A stretch of 64,000 nucleotides of DNA, from positions 20,835 to 84,834 of the forward strand of contig JAWWPG010000030.1 of NCBI GenBank assembly GCA_033850885.1, read 5' to 3'. Of the stretch, positions 24,571 to 33,207 are shown one piece after another (position 1 is the stretch's first letter; each line of letters opens with the position of its first letter). Made by a program: the position numbers and the translations under genes. The notes under the pieces were generated by a model. That model saw only the letters and a program-made list of their open reading frames with translations, was not told the origin of the DNA and ran no database searches. This DNA comes from JAWWPG01 sp033850885. Its GTDB lineage: Bacteria; Actinomycetota; Actinomycetes; Propionibacteriales; Nocardioidaceae.

Positions 24571-26541
24571 TCAGGTGAGCTCGGTGGGATCGACCTGGAC
24601 GCGGACCGGGGGGAGCTTGCGGCTGCTGCGGGCCGCCTGCAGGTGCTGGAGCGCCTGCGACAGGGCGGCGCCACGCTCGGGGGCGATCCGGACCACGATC
24701 CGCGACAGGCCGTCGCCGACCTCGACCGGGCCGAGGATCTCAGCGCCCCGCGGCAGCGCGAACGCGGCCATCGACTCGGCCAGCGCATCCGCAGACGCCG
24801 TGATCGTCGCCATCCGGGCCGCCGGCGTCAGATGTGCCGAGCGGCGCTCCGCGAGCTCGCGCGCAGCGAAGCCGCCGGGGTCCCAGCGCACCAACGCCTG
24901 GAGCACGGGCAGCGTCGGGTCGCCGACGGCCACCACCCGGCCGCCGTCACCTGCCGGCCGGACGAGCGCGGCCACCCGCACCCACCGCCGCAGCGCCTCC
25001 TCGGCGGCGCGCAACCCCGGCATGCTCACGGTCAGCCAGGTGTCCATCAGGATCGCGGCGGCGAAGCCACCCGCCGCCGCGGGCTCCGCGCCGGGCGTCG
25101 CCACCACGATGGCGGGCCGGTCTTCCACCTGGTCGACGACGTGGTCACCGCCGGACGCGATGACCGACGTCTGGGGAAACGCCCGGCCCCACTCCTCGGC
25201 TGTCCGAAGAGACCCGACCACCGGAGCACGCATCCGGTGTCCGCCGCAGTGCGGACACGTCCAGGCCTCGGCCATTGCCCCGCACCGGCGGCACTGGGGG
25301 GCTGCCCCGCCCATCGGCCGCCCGAGCGGCCCGCCACAGCGCCCGCAACGTCCGGGCCGGCGACACCGAGAGCAGGCCAGCGCCGGCTGGTAGCCGTAGC
25401 GGGGAGTGTGCACCAGCACCGGGCCACGCCCGAGCGCCGCCCGCACCGCCGCGAACACCTGGGCGGGCATCCGGGCGGACCGGGCGGCCGGGTCCCCGGC
25501 CAGGTCGTCATCCGTCTCCCCCGTGACGTGCACCTGGGGCGCCGCCGCCCGGACGGCGTCCCGCGGCTCGCTGAGCTCTCCAGCCCATCCGGACTCGAGC
25601 AGGGCCTGCGCCTCCACGGACCGGCTGTGGGCACCGACCAGCATCGCGGCCCGCTCCTGGTAGGCGCGCAGCACGAGCACCTCACGGGCATGCGGGTACG
25701 GCGACCTGGGCTCCGCATACAGATCGTCGCCGTCGTCCCAGATGGCGACCAGCCCGAGCCGCCGTACCGGCGCGAACGCCGCGGCCCGGGTGCCGACCAC
25801 GATGTCGACCCCGCCGCGGGCCACCGCCAGAAACGCCCGGTAGCGGGCGGCCGGGCCGAGGTCGGCCGTCAGCACGGCATGCGACCCGGGCCCGAGCAGG
25901 TCCGTGAGCGCCCGGTCGAGACGGGCGACGTCGCGGCCGTCCGGTGCCAGCAGCAGGCTGCCGCGCCCGGCCCGCCGGGTCGCCGCGGCGCTCGCCGCGA
26001 ACCGCTCGGCCCAGCCGGCACCGGCAGGCGCGGTCCAGACCGCGCGCGGGTGCTGGCCGTCGCCAAGCCGCTCGACCCAGGCCGGCCCGCCGACCTCGCC
26101 GGCCCAGACCGCGCGCAGGTCGCCGGCGGGGATGTCGAGCGGCCGGTCTCGCGGCTCCACCGGGGCCGCCTCGACCCGGGCGTGCCTGGCGGGTACGGCG
26201 AGCCTCAGCACATCGGCCAGCGAGCCGGCGTAGCGGTCCGCGACCAGCCGCGCGACCGCCAGCACCTCGGGCGCCAGCACCGGCTCGGCGGACACCACGC
26301 GGCGCAGGGTTGAGAGCCGGCCGGCGTGGTCCGTCCGGTCCTCGCGGCCGAGCAGGAAGCCGTCGACGTCGCGACCGGAGAAGCGGACCTTGACCCGGCA
26401 GCCGGGAACCGCCTGCTCGTCCATCGACGCCGGCACCAGGTAGTCGAACGGCCGGTCGAGATGCGCAAGCGGAAGGTCGACCGCGACCCTTGCGACCGGT
26501 CTCTCCGGCGCCGGGCCGCCGGCGGCGGCCTTCACCACCAC
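24571..26541 (-). CDS. priA: Actinobacterial PriA-like primosome protein, helicase motifs degenerate
   Basis: 656 residues from GTG 26541, 4 nt after metK. An N-terminal 3'-DNA-binding domain (RVAVDLPLAHLDRPFDYLVP) is followed by a helicase-like core. A zinc-binding cluster contains CSRCRRPGRCGRCGG and CRRCGAMAEAWTCPHCGG. No Walker A GxxGxGKT is visible, and the DEAH position reads AIWDDGDD. This matches the known actinobacterial PriA that lacks ATPase residues. A structural role in replication restart is inferred. Confidence 0.9.
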   Translation of the reverse strand: MVVKAAAGGPAPERPVARVAVDLPLAHLDRPFDYLVPASMDEQAVPGCRVKVRFSGRDVDGFLLGREDRTDHAGRLSTLRRVVSAEPVLAPEVLAVARLVADRYAGSLADVLRLAVPARHARVEAAPVEPRDRPLDIPAGDLRAVWAGEVGGPAWVERLGDGQHPRAVWTAPAGAGWAERFAASAAATRRAGRGSLLLAPDGRDVARLDRALTDLLGPGSHAVLTADLGPAARYRAFLAVARGGVDIVVGTRAAAFAPVRRLGLVAIWDDGDDLYAEPRSPYPHAREVLVLRAYQERAAMLVGAHSRSVEAQALLESGWAGELSEPRDAVRAAAPQVHVTGETDDDLAGDPAARSARMPAQVFAAVRAALGRGPVLVHTPRYGYQPALACSRCRRPGRCGRCGGPLGRPMGGAAPQCRRCGAMAEAWTCPHCGGHRMRAPVVGSLRTAEEWGRAFPQTSVIASGGDHVVDQVEDRPAIVVATPGAEPAAAGGFAAAILMDTWLTVSMPGLRAAEEALRRWVRVAALVRPAGDGGRVVAVGDPTLPVLQALVRWDPGGFAARELAERRSAHLTPAARMATITASADALAESMAAFALPRGAEILGPVEVGDGLSRIVVRIAPERGAALSQALQHLQAARSSRKLPPVRVQVDPTELT

Positions 26542-26545
26542 GGGC

Positions 26546-27742
26546 TCAGCCGCGGACAGCCGCCCTCAGCTCGTCGACCCGGTCGACGCGCTCCCAGCTG
26601 AACTCGAGAAGCTCCCGGCCGAAGTGGCCGTACGACGCGGTCAGGCCGTAGATGGGCCGGAGCAGGTCGAGGTCGCGGATGATCGCCGCCGGCCGAAGGT
26701 CGAACACCGACAGCACCGCGGCGCGGATGTCGTCGACAGGGACCGTCTCGGTGCCGAAGCAGTCGACGTAGAAGCCGACCGGGTGCGCCTTGCCGATCGC
26801 GTAGGCGACCTGCACCTCGCAGCGCCGGGCCAGCCCCGCCCCCACCACGTTCTTGGCGACCCAGCGCATCGCGTAGGCCCCGGACCTGTCCACCTTCGAG
26901 GGGTCCTTGCCGCTGAACGCGCCGCCGCCGTGGCGGGCCATCCCGCCGTACGTGTCGATGATGATCTTGCGGCCGGTGAGCCCGGCGTCCCCCATCGGAC
27001 CACCGACCTCGAACCGGCCGGTCGGGTTGACCAGGAGCCGGTAGTCGCTGGAGTCGATGTCGAAGGTGTCGAGCACGTCCTCGACGACGTGCTTCTTGAC
27101 GTCGGGCGTGAGCATCGAGTCGAGGTCGATGTCGCGCGCGTGCTGGCTGGAGACCACGACGGTGTCGACCCGGGCCGGCCGGTCGCCGTCGTACTCGATC
27201 GTGACCTGGGTCTTGCCGTCCGGGCGCAGATAGGCCATCGTGCCGTCCTTGCGGACCTCGGACAGGCGCTGGGCGAGCCGATGCGCGATGGTGATCGGCA
27301 GCGGCATCAGCTCCGGCGTGTCACCGCACGCGTAGCCGAACATCAGCCCCTGGTCGCCGGCACCCTGCCGGTCGAGCGGGTCGACGGAGCCCGCGGAGCG
27401 CTCCTCCAACGCCTCGTCGACACCTTGGGCGATGTCGACGGACTGGTTGCCGATGCAGACCTGGACGCCGCAGGACGCGCCGTCGAAGCCCTTCGTCGAG
27501 GAGTCGTAGCCGATCTCGATGATCCGCCGGCGAGCCAGCTCGGCCACCGGGACGTACGCCTGCGTGGTCACCTCGCCGGCGATCACAACCAGCCCGGTCG
27601 TCACGAGGGTCTCGACGGCGACGCGGCTCTGCGGGTCCTCGGCGAGGAGGGCGTCGAGAACGGTGTCGCTGATCTGGTCCGCGATCTTGTCGGGATGACC
27701 CTCCGTCACCGATTCTGACGTAAACAGTCGACCCTTCAACAC
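26546..27742 (-). CDS. metK: S-adenosylmethionine synthetase
   Basis: 398 residues. FTSESVTEGHPDKIADQISD at the N-terminus carries the methionine and ATP-binding residues. GDQGLMFGYACG and the P-loop-like GGGAFSGKDPSKVDRS are conserved. It makes SAM from methionine and ATP. No SAM riboswitch is evident in the 75-nt upstream gap. It is part of the coaBC-metK-priA-def-fmt run typical of actinobacteria. Confidence 0.97.
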   Translation of the reverse strand: MLKGRLFTSESVTEGHPDKIADQISDTVLDALLAEDPQSRVAVETLVTTGLVVIAGEVTTQAYVPVAELARRRIIEIGYDSSTKGFDGASCGVQVCIGNQSVDIAQGVDEALEERSAGSVDPLDRQGAGDQGLMFGYACGDTPELMPLPITIAHRLAQRLSEVRKDGTMAYLRPDGKTQVTIEYDGDRPARVDTVVVSSQHARDIDLDSMLTPDVKKHVVEDVLDTFDIDSSDYRLLVNPTGRFEVGGPMGDAGLTGRKIIIDTYGGMARHGGGAFSGKDPSKVDRSGAYAMRWVAKNVVGAGLARRCEVQVAYAIGKAHPVGFYVDCFGTETVPVDDIRAAVLSVFDLRPAAIIRDLDLLRPIYGLTASYGHFGRELLEFSWERVDRVDELRAAVRG

Positions 27743-27817
27743 GATCTCCTCTTCGGCACGCTCGTAACGACGGCTGTGGGCAGAGTCAAGGGTAACCTGC
27801 CGAGGCCGCTGTCCCGG

Positions 27818-29032
27818 TCAGGACATCTCACCGCGGGACCCCCACAACCGGAGCACCTCGTCCCAGATCACCTCGGCCAGGGCCAGCTTCGAGCCGGCGG
27901 GTACGACGAGATCGGCCGCCTCCCGCGACACGATCACTGCCGCGTTGTCGTCGGACCCGAACACCGCGCCGGACCCGACGTCGTTGGCGACCAGCAGGTC
28001 GCCGCCCTTGCGCTCGAGCTTGACCCTCGCGTGCTCGAGGACCGTCGACGTCGAGTCGCCGGTCTCGGCCGCGAAGCCGACCAGGACCTGGGTGGGGTCG
28101 CTGCGCTTGGCGACCAGCGCGGCGAGGATGTCCGGGTTCTCGACCAGCTCGACCTTCGGAGCCACGCCGTCCGCGCGCTTCTTGATCTTGTGCTCGACGA
28201 ACCGCGTCGGCCGGAAGTCCGCCGGCGCCGCGGCCATCACGACCGCGTCGGCCCCCGTGGAGGCGTCCAGCACGGCGTCGTACATGTCACCCGTCGAGAC
28301 CACCCTGACGACCTTGACGCCGGCCGGGTCGGGCAGCTCGACGTTCGCGGCCACCACCGTGACGTCGGCCCCGCGGGCGGCAGCAGCCATGGCGATCGCG
28401 TAGCCCTGCTTGCCCGACGACCGGTTGCCGAGGAACCGGACCGGGTCGAGGTACTCCCGCGTCCCGCCGGCGCTCACCACGACGCGACGGCCGGTGAGGT
28501 CAGGCACGGCAGCGCCACGCTCCAGCACGGAGGATGCGAGCGCGAAGATCTCGGCCGGCTCGGGCAGCCGGCCCGGACCGGTATCGACGCCGGTGAGCCG
28601 CCCGGACGCGGGCTCGAGCACGACGACGCCGTGCTCACGGAGCAGGGCGACGTTCGCCTGGGTTGCCGGGTGCTCCCACATCTCGGTGTGCATGGCCGGG
28701 GCGAACACGACCGGGCAGCGGGCGGTGAGCAGCGTGGACGTCAGCAGATCGTCGGCGTGGCCGTGCGCCGCTTTGGCGAGCAGGTCCGCGGTCGCCGGCG
28801 CGACCACGACCAGGTCCGCCCGCTGGCCGAGGCGGACATGGCGCACCTCGGCCACCGAGTCGAAGACGTCGGCGCTGACGGGGTTGCCGGACAGCGCCTC
28901 CCAGGTCGGGGCACCGACGAACCGCAGCGCGTTCGCGGTGGGGACGACGGTGACGTCGGCACCGGACTCGGTGAACAGGCGGAGCAGCTCGCAGGCCTTG
29001 TAGGCCGCGATGCCGCCGCTGACGCCGAGCAC
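27818..29032 (-). CDS. coaBC: Bifunctional phosphopantothenoylcysteine decarboxylase / phosphopantothenate-cysteine ligase
   Basis: About 404 residues. The CoaC half has GVSGGIAAYKACELLRLF, the FMN-site histidine region in APAMHTEMWEHP, and the active-site lid. The CoaB half starts near 185 with VVVSAGGTREYLDPVR and contains VEHKIKKRADG. It catalyses two coenzyme A steps. The start is uncertain: GTG 29032 gives LGVSGG directly, while an ATT 15 nt upstream with GGAGG before it would add a few residues. It follows rpoZ by 14 nt. Confidence 0.95.
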   Translation of the reverse strand: MLGVSGGIAAYKACELLRLFTESGADVTVVPTANALRFVGAPTWEALSGNPVSADVFDSVAEVRHVRLGQRADLVVVAPATADLLAKAAHGHADDLLTSTLLTARCPVVFAPAMHTEMWEHPATQANVALLREHGVVVLEPASGRLTGVDTGPGRLPEPAEIFALASSVLERGAAVPDLTGRRVVVSAGGTREYLDPVRFLGNRSSGKQGYAIAMAAAARGADVTVVAANVELPDPAGVKVVRVVSTGDMYDAVLDASTGADAVVMAAAPADFRPTRFVEHKIKKRADGVAPKVELVENPDILAALVAKRSDPTQVLVGFAAETGDSTSTVLEHARVKLERKGGDLLVANDVGSGAVFGSDDNAAVIVSREAADLVVPAGSKLALAEVIWDEVLRLWGSRGEMS

Positions 29033-29046
29033 GATGCGGGGCGGAA

Positions 29047-29319
29047 TCAGGCCTCCTCGGGCTCGATGTCCTCACATGTCAACAGGTCCTGGTTGATCTC
29101 GCGAAGAGAGATCGAGAGCGGCTTCTCCTGGACGTGGGTCTCGACCAGCGGGCCGACGTACTCGAGCAGGCCCTCGCCGAGCTGCGAGTAGTACGCGTTG
29201 ATCTGCCGCGCGCGCTTGGCGGCGTACAGGACCAGCTTGTACTTCGAGTCGGTCTTGGTGAGCAGTTCGTCGATCGGAGGGTTGGTGATCCCCTCGGCGA
29301 CGGGCATGGTACCTGACAC
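29047..29319 (-). CDS. rpoZ: RNA polymerase omega subunit
   Basis: 90 residues. It contains the omega core GITNPPIDELL, SKYKLVLYAAKRARQIN and YYSQLGEGLLEYVGPLV. It assists folding of the beta' subunit and assembly of RNA polymerase. It starts at GTG 29319 or the ATG 12 nt downstream. It lies between gmk and coaBC, the standard actinobacterial order. Confidence 0.95.
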   Translation of the reverse strand: MSGTMPVAEGITNPPIDELLTKTDSKYKLVLYAAKRARQINAYYSQLGEGLLEYVGPLVETHVQEKPLSISLREINQDLLTCEDIEPEEA

Positions 29320-29385
29320 GCAGAAGCCTCATTCACGGGTCGGAAAGCGGATCACGGTGTCGGATCCATGGACGGCGGCCGCCCG

Positions 29386-29973
29386 CTAGCGCGGCGACTC
29401 CATCAAGTTTACCAACTCGGCGGCCGTCCGGTGAACTTCCGCGTTCACCAGCGTCACGTCGAACTCCGGCTCGGCCGCCAGCTCGTCGATAGCGGTGCGC
29501 AGCCGTCTGGCGCGCTCGCTCTCGTCCTCGGTGCCACGGCCCTCCAGCCGCCGTACCAGCTCCTCCCACGACGGCGGCTTCAGGAAGACGAAGAGAGCGT
29601 CCGGGACGGCCTGCTTCACCTGCCGCGCCCCCTGCAGGTCGATCTCCAGCAGGGTGTCCCGGCCCTCGCCGAGGGCCTCCCGGACGGGCTGCGCCGGCGT
29701 ACCGTAGCGGGACCCGCTGTGCACCACGGCCCACTCCAGGAACCCACCGTCGTCGATGGTCGCGTCGAAGGTCGCATCGTCGACGAACCAGTAGTGGACG
29801 CCGTTGACCTCACCCGGGCGGGGCTTGCGGGTCGTCATCGAGACGGAGATCCACACGTGCGGGTAGTGCTCGCGCAGGTACGCCGAGATGGTGCCCTTTC
29901 CGACCGCCGTAGGCCCGGCAAGAACCGTCAACCGGCCCCTGCCGCCGGTCTTCGCGTCAGGATCGATGCTCAA
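29386..29973 (-). CDS. gmk: Guanylate kinase
   Basis: 195 residues from ATG 29973. P-loop LAGPTAVGKGTISAYLRE, the GMP-binding SVSMTTRKPRPGE and HYWFVDDATF, and the lid arginines after LVRRLEGRGTEDE are present. It converts GMP to GDP. Its start overlaps the end of mihF by 17 nt. Confidence 0.96.
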   Translation of the reverse strand: MSIDPDAKTGGRGRLTVLAGPTAVGKGTISAYLREHYPHVWISVSMTTRKPRPGEVNGVHYWFVDDATFDATIDDGGFLEWAVVHSGSRYGTPAQPVREALGEGRDTLLEIDLQGARQVKQAVPDALFVFLKPPSWEELVRRLEGRGTEDESERARRLRTAIDELAAEPEFDVTLVNAEVHRTAAELVNLMESPR

Positions 29974-30277
29974 ACTCGCGCTCGAGCGCGGCGACCTGGT
30001 TCGCGCCGAGACCCCGCACGCGGCGCGACTCCGAGATGCCGATCCGCTCCATCAGGTTGCGGGCCCGGACCTTGCCCAGGCCGGGCATCGCCTGCAGCAG
30101 GTCGATCACCTTCATCTTGGAGATCGCCTCGTTCGTGGCGGCCGCCCTGAGCGTCTCGCTCAGGGAGGTACCGGAGCTCTTCAGCCGGTTCTTGACGGCC
30201 GCGCGTTCCCGTCGTACCTGGGCCGCCTTCTGGAGCGCTGCGCGACGTTGCTCGACTGTCAGCTCCGGCACTGTCAC
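29957..30277 (-). CDS. mihF: Actinobacterial integration host factor
   Basis: About 106 residues from GTG 30277, with GAGG 8 nt upstream. GTG at 30286 and 30271 are alternatives. It has the helical H2TH-like core of mIHF: LPLT-type VPELTVEQRRAALQKAAQ, then DLLQAMPGLGKVRARNLMERIGIS and RRVRGLGANQ. This nucleoid-associated DNA-binding protein is restricted to actinobacteria and normally lies between pyrF and gmk. Here a plus-strand CPBP gene intervenes between pyrF and mihF. Confidence 0.95.
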   Translation of the reverse strand: MTVPELTVEQRRAALQKAAQVRRERAAVKNRLKSSGTSLSETLRAAATNEAISKMKVIDLLQAMPGLGKVRARNLMERIGISESRRVRGLGANQVAALEREFEHRS

Positions 30278-30443
30278 GACTTCCACCTCAGCTGTTCTTT
30301 GGCTGTTCTTTGGCCGTTGACTCCGAATCTCACACTAGACCTCTGACGCTTTGGTCGTAAGGTCTCTGCCGCCGAGAAAGGCAATCCGGTTTCGCACCGG
30401 GCGGCGACGGGTGGGCGGCCGCGGAACAGGCAGACTTGCTCTC

Positions 30444-31244
30444 GTGTCGGAGCCGCCGGAGGTCGCCTTCTCGGAGCGGACGCGGCTGCGCCGCGAGGTG
30501 TGGCTGGTGCTCGCCCTGTCCCTCGGCGCCTCCGCCGTCTACTCCGTGGTCGCCCTCGTCGCCAACCTGACGGCGCCCGGGAAGCTGTCCCAGCAGGTGG
30601 CGACGCTCAACTCGAGCGTCACGCCGCGGTCGCTGCTCGACCTGACGTACCAGCTGCTCGGCATCGCGTTCGCGCTGGTGCCGGTGGTCCTCGCCCTGCA
30701 CTTCCTCAGCAGCTCACCAGACGGCGTACCCGGCCCGCTCCGGGTGGGGCTCTCGCGGATCGGTCTCTGCCGGCGCGGACCGGGCAGCCTCGGCCACGAC
30801 CTCGCCTGGGGAGTCGGGCTCGCGGCGGCGATCGGCCTGCCGGGCCTGGGTCTGGTCTACCTGGCGCGCGCCCTGGGCATCAACGCGACGATCGTGCCGA
30901 GCGCGCTGAACGACCACTGGTGGACGCTGCCCGTGCTGGTGCTGTCCGCCTTCGAGAACGCGCTGCTGGAGGAGGTCGTCGTCGTCGGCTTCCTCGTCAC
31001 CAGGTTGCGCGGGCTGGGCTGGTCGTCCCGGGCCGCGGTGGCGGCCAGCGCCGTACTCCGCGGCAGCTATCACCTGTACCAGGGGTTCGGCGCGTTCCTC
31101 GCCAACGCCGTCATGGGGGTGATCTTCGGGACCTACTTCCTGCGCAAACGCACGGTGCTGCCGCTCGTCATCGCGCACGGGATCATGGACTCGGTGGCAT
31201 TCGTCGGCTACGCCCTCCTCAAGAACCGCCTCAACCTCCCCTGA
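30444..31244 (+). CDS. CPBP-family intramembrane glutamic endopeptidase
   Basis: 266 residues from GTG 30444, with some eight hydrophobic segments. The Abi/CPBP motifs are visible: paired glutamates in ENALLEEVVVVGFLVTRL, the Arg and His in LRGSYHLYQG, and the third motif in VIAHGIMDSVAF. The family includes CAAX-type proteases and bacteriocin-immunity proteins. The substrate is unknown. It is on the opposite strand to both neighbouring operons, divergent from mihF and convergent with pyrF, so it breaks the usual pyrF-mihF junction. Confidence 0.88.
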   Translation: MSEPPEVAFSERTRLRREVWLVLALSLGASAVYSVVALVANLTAPGKLSQQVATLNSSVTPRSLLDLTYQLLGIAFALVPVVLALHFLSSSPDGVPGPLRVGLSRIGLCRRGPGSLGHDLAWGVGLAAAIGLPGLGLVYLARALGINATIVPSALNDHWWTLPVLVLSAFENALLEEVVVVGFLVTRLRGLGWSSRAAVAASAVLRGSYHLYQGFGAFLANAVMGVIFGTYFLRKRTVLPLVIAHGIMDSVAFVGYALLKNRLNLP

Positions 31245-31307
31245 CCCCTTCCGTTGGGGTTGAGAGCCAGGGAACTGAGTGAGGGCTGAGCTTGGCTTGA
31301 GTTAGAG

Positions 31308-31351
31308 GTTGAGCCGTCGGAAAATTGCCCTTCAGCCGTCGGAAAATTGTC
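31308..31351 (+). repeat. 22-bp repeat family, two direct units
   Basis: Two tandem 22-bp units start GTTGAGCCGTCGGAAAATTG and CTTCAGCCGTCGGAAAATTG. They match the reverse complement of the units at 31369-31456, so the convergent CPBP/pyrF junction is a repeat-built inverted structure that may act as a bidirectional terminator. Confidence 0.75.
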
Positions 31352-31368
31352 GAAGCCGAGCCTCAGGC

Positions 31369-31456
31369 GGCAACTTTGTGACGGGTCAACGGCAAGTTTG
31401 CGACGGGTCAACGGCAAGTTTGTGACGGGTCAACGCCAACTTTGCGACGGGTCAAC
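31369..31456 (-). repeat. 22-bp tandem repeat, four units running into pyrF
   Basis: Four exact-length units at 31369-31390, 31391-31412, 31413-31434 and 31435-31456 share TTTGYGACGGGTCAAC and differ only at a few positions. The pyrF stop lies in the third unit, and the last nine codons of pyrF are repeat sequence. Confidence 0.9.
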
Positions 31457-32266
31457 ATTGAGGGCGGCGAGGGAGCGGGCCGCCGCCTCGCGCAGCCCTT
31501 TCACACTCGGCCCGGACGTCAGCAGGCCACGTGACATCGAGGCCAGCACGTTCGGGTACGTCGACCCGAACAGCCTCCGCATGGTGTCGGCGGTTCCGCC
31601 CTGCACCCCGTAGCCCGGCGCGAGCAGCGGCCCGTTGACGTCGACGTCCTCGTCGAGGCGGGCCAGGTTCGCGCCGACGACCGCCCCGACCGACCCGAGC
31701 GGCACAGCCCCCTCGTTCTCAGCGCGTACGGCGGCCAGCACCTCACCCGCGACGGTGCCGTGAGCCGTTGCCGCATGCTGGAACTGGGCACCCTCGGGGT
31801 TCGACGTCAGCGCGACCACGAACACCCCGGCCGCGTTCTCCGCCGCGGCGTCGAGCATCGGGCGGAGCGACTCGAACCCCAGGTACGGGTTGACGGTGAT
31901 GGCGTCGACCGCGAGCGGCGAGCTCTGCTCGAGGTAGGCGTCGGCGTACCCCTTCATCGTCGAGCCGAGGTCTCCGCGCTTCGCGTCGAGCAGCACGAGG
32001 GCTCCGGCGGAGCGCGCATCGGCGATCAGCCGCTCCAGCACGGCGATCCCGCCGGACCCCATCCGCTCGAAGAACGCCGACTGCGGCTTGAGGACGGCGA
32101 GCCGGCTCCCCCATGCCTCGACGCAGGTGCCCGCGAAGCGCTCCAGGCCTGCCACGTCATCGCCGAGCCCCCACGCCGCCAGCAGGCTCGGGTGCGGGTC
32201 GATCCCGGCACAGAGCGCTCCCCTGTCCCGCATCGCCGCGTGCAGCTTGTCTCCGAACGTCTTCAT
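31430..32266 (-). CDS. pyrF: Orotidine 5'-phosphate decarboxylase (type 2)
   Basis: 278 residues from ATG 32266, overlapping the upstream gene (ATGA). Core motifs: CAGIDPHPSLLAAWGL at the N-terminus, VLKPQSAFFERMG, and the catalytic LLDAKRGDLGSTMKGYADAY. This is the longer PyrF type found in actinobacteria. It makes UMP from OMP, the last de novo step. The C-terminal NVDPSQSWR is encoded by the 22-bp repeat array, so the original stop was probably elsewhere. Confidence 0.95.
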   Translation of the reverse strand: MKTFGDKLHAAMRDRGALCAGIDPHPSLLAAWGLGDDVAGLERFAGTCVEAWGSRLAVLKPQSAFFERMGSGGIAVLERLIADARSAGALVLLDAKRGDLGSTMKGYADAYLEQSSPLAVDAITVNPYLGFESLRPMLDAAAENAAGVFVVALTSNPEGAQFQHAATAHGTVAGEVLAAVRAENEGAVPLGSVGAVVGANLARLDEDVDVNGPLLAPGYGVQGGTADTMRRLFGSTYPNVLASMSRGLLTSGPSVKGLREAAARSLAALNVDPSQSWR

Positions 32267-33207
32267 GGCTGGGCGTCTCCTCGTGCTGCAGGGGGTTGGT
32301 GCGCCACGCCGACCGCGGATGCGGCGGACCGGAAACCGCGGCCCGCCAGCTCGCGACGCAGCTCGTCCGCGACCCTGACGGCAGCCGACGGGTCGGCGAA
32401 GCAGGCGCTGCCCACCTGGACGGCGTTGGCGCCGGCCGCCAGGTACTCCAGCGCATCGGCTCCGCTGCGGATGCCGCCGCTCCCCACGATGCAGGCGCCC
32501 GGCATCGCCCGCCGGACCTGCCACACGGCGTACAGCCCGACGGTCTTCAGCGCGGGCCCGGTCAGGTCGCCGGTCACGCCGCCGAGCACCGGGCGGAGGG
32601 TGCCGGAGTCCAGGGCGAGACCGGGCAGCGATCCGGGGAGTACGACGGCGTCCGCGCCCGACTCCCGGACGGCGGCCGCCATCTCGACGACTATGGCGGC
32701 GCCGGGCCACAGCTTCGCCAGCACCGGTACCCCCGCAGCCGTGTCGCGCCGCACGACGGAGACGGCACGCGACGCCTGGACCGGGTCGGCGGCGAGCGGG
32801 GACAGGTTGACCTCGACGCCGGCGATCCCGGGCGTGTTCCCCACCCGGCGGGCCAGCTCGGCGTACTCGCCGAGGTTGGCGCCGGCGATGGAGACGATCG
32901 GGCGGATGTCGTTGCGCAGCAGCCACGGCAGGTCGATGGCGAGGAACGCGTCGATGCCGGCACCGGCGAGGCCGACCGCGTTGAGCAGACCCGACGGCGT
33001 CTCGACGACCCGGGGCAGCGGCCGGCCGCCGCTGCCGTCACGGGTGACGGAAGGGCTGACGAACGCCCCGACCTCGGCCAGGTCGCAGAACCTGCCGAGC
33101 TCGCGCCCGTTGCCCGCACAGCCGCTGGCCGTCATCACCGGGTTCGCCAGTCTGACGTCCCCGATGGTCGTCGTCAGGTCGACCTGACCGGCCGGTGCGG
33201 CCGTCAT
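32263..33207 (-). CDS. pyrD: Class-1B-like dihydroorotate dehydrogenase catalytic subunit, SCPN motif lost
   Basis: 314 residues from ATG 33207. The family fold is clear: TIGDVRLANPVMTASGCAG, ETPSGLLNAVGL, VGSGGIRSGADALEYLAAGA. However, where class 1 enzymes have the catalytic-base Cys in N-x-S-C-P-N, this reads VEVNLSPLAADPV with no Cys. It overlaps pyrK and pyrF by 4 nt each, so it is expressed with its electron-transfer partner. A class 2 pyrD is two genes upstream. Inference: redundant, specialised for another dihydropyrimidine, or impaired. Confidence 0.86.
   Translation of the reverse strand: MTAAPAGQVDLTTTIGDVRLANPVMTASGCAGNGRELGRFCDLAEVGAFVSPSVTRDGSGGRPLPRVVETPSGLLNAVGLAGAGIDAFLAIDLPWLLRNDIRPIVSIAGANLGEYAELARRVGNTPGIAGVEVNLSPLAADPVQASRAVSVVRRDTAAGVPVLAKLWPGAAIVVEMAAAVRESGADAVVLPGSLPGLALDSGTLRPVLGGVTGDLTGPALKTVGLYAVWQVRRAMPGACIVGSGGIRSGADALEYLAAGANAVQVGSACFADPSAAVRVADELRRELAGRGFRSAASAVGVAHQPPAARGDAQP

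Noticed and set aside
27743..27817. SAM riboswitch upstream of metK
   Set aside because: The 75-nt gap is too short and lacks the SAM aptamer core.
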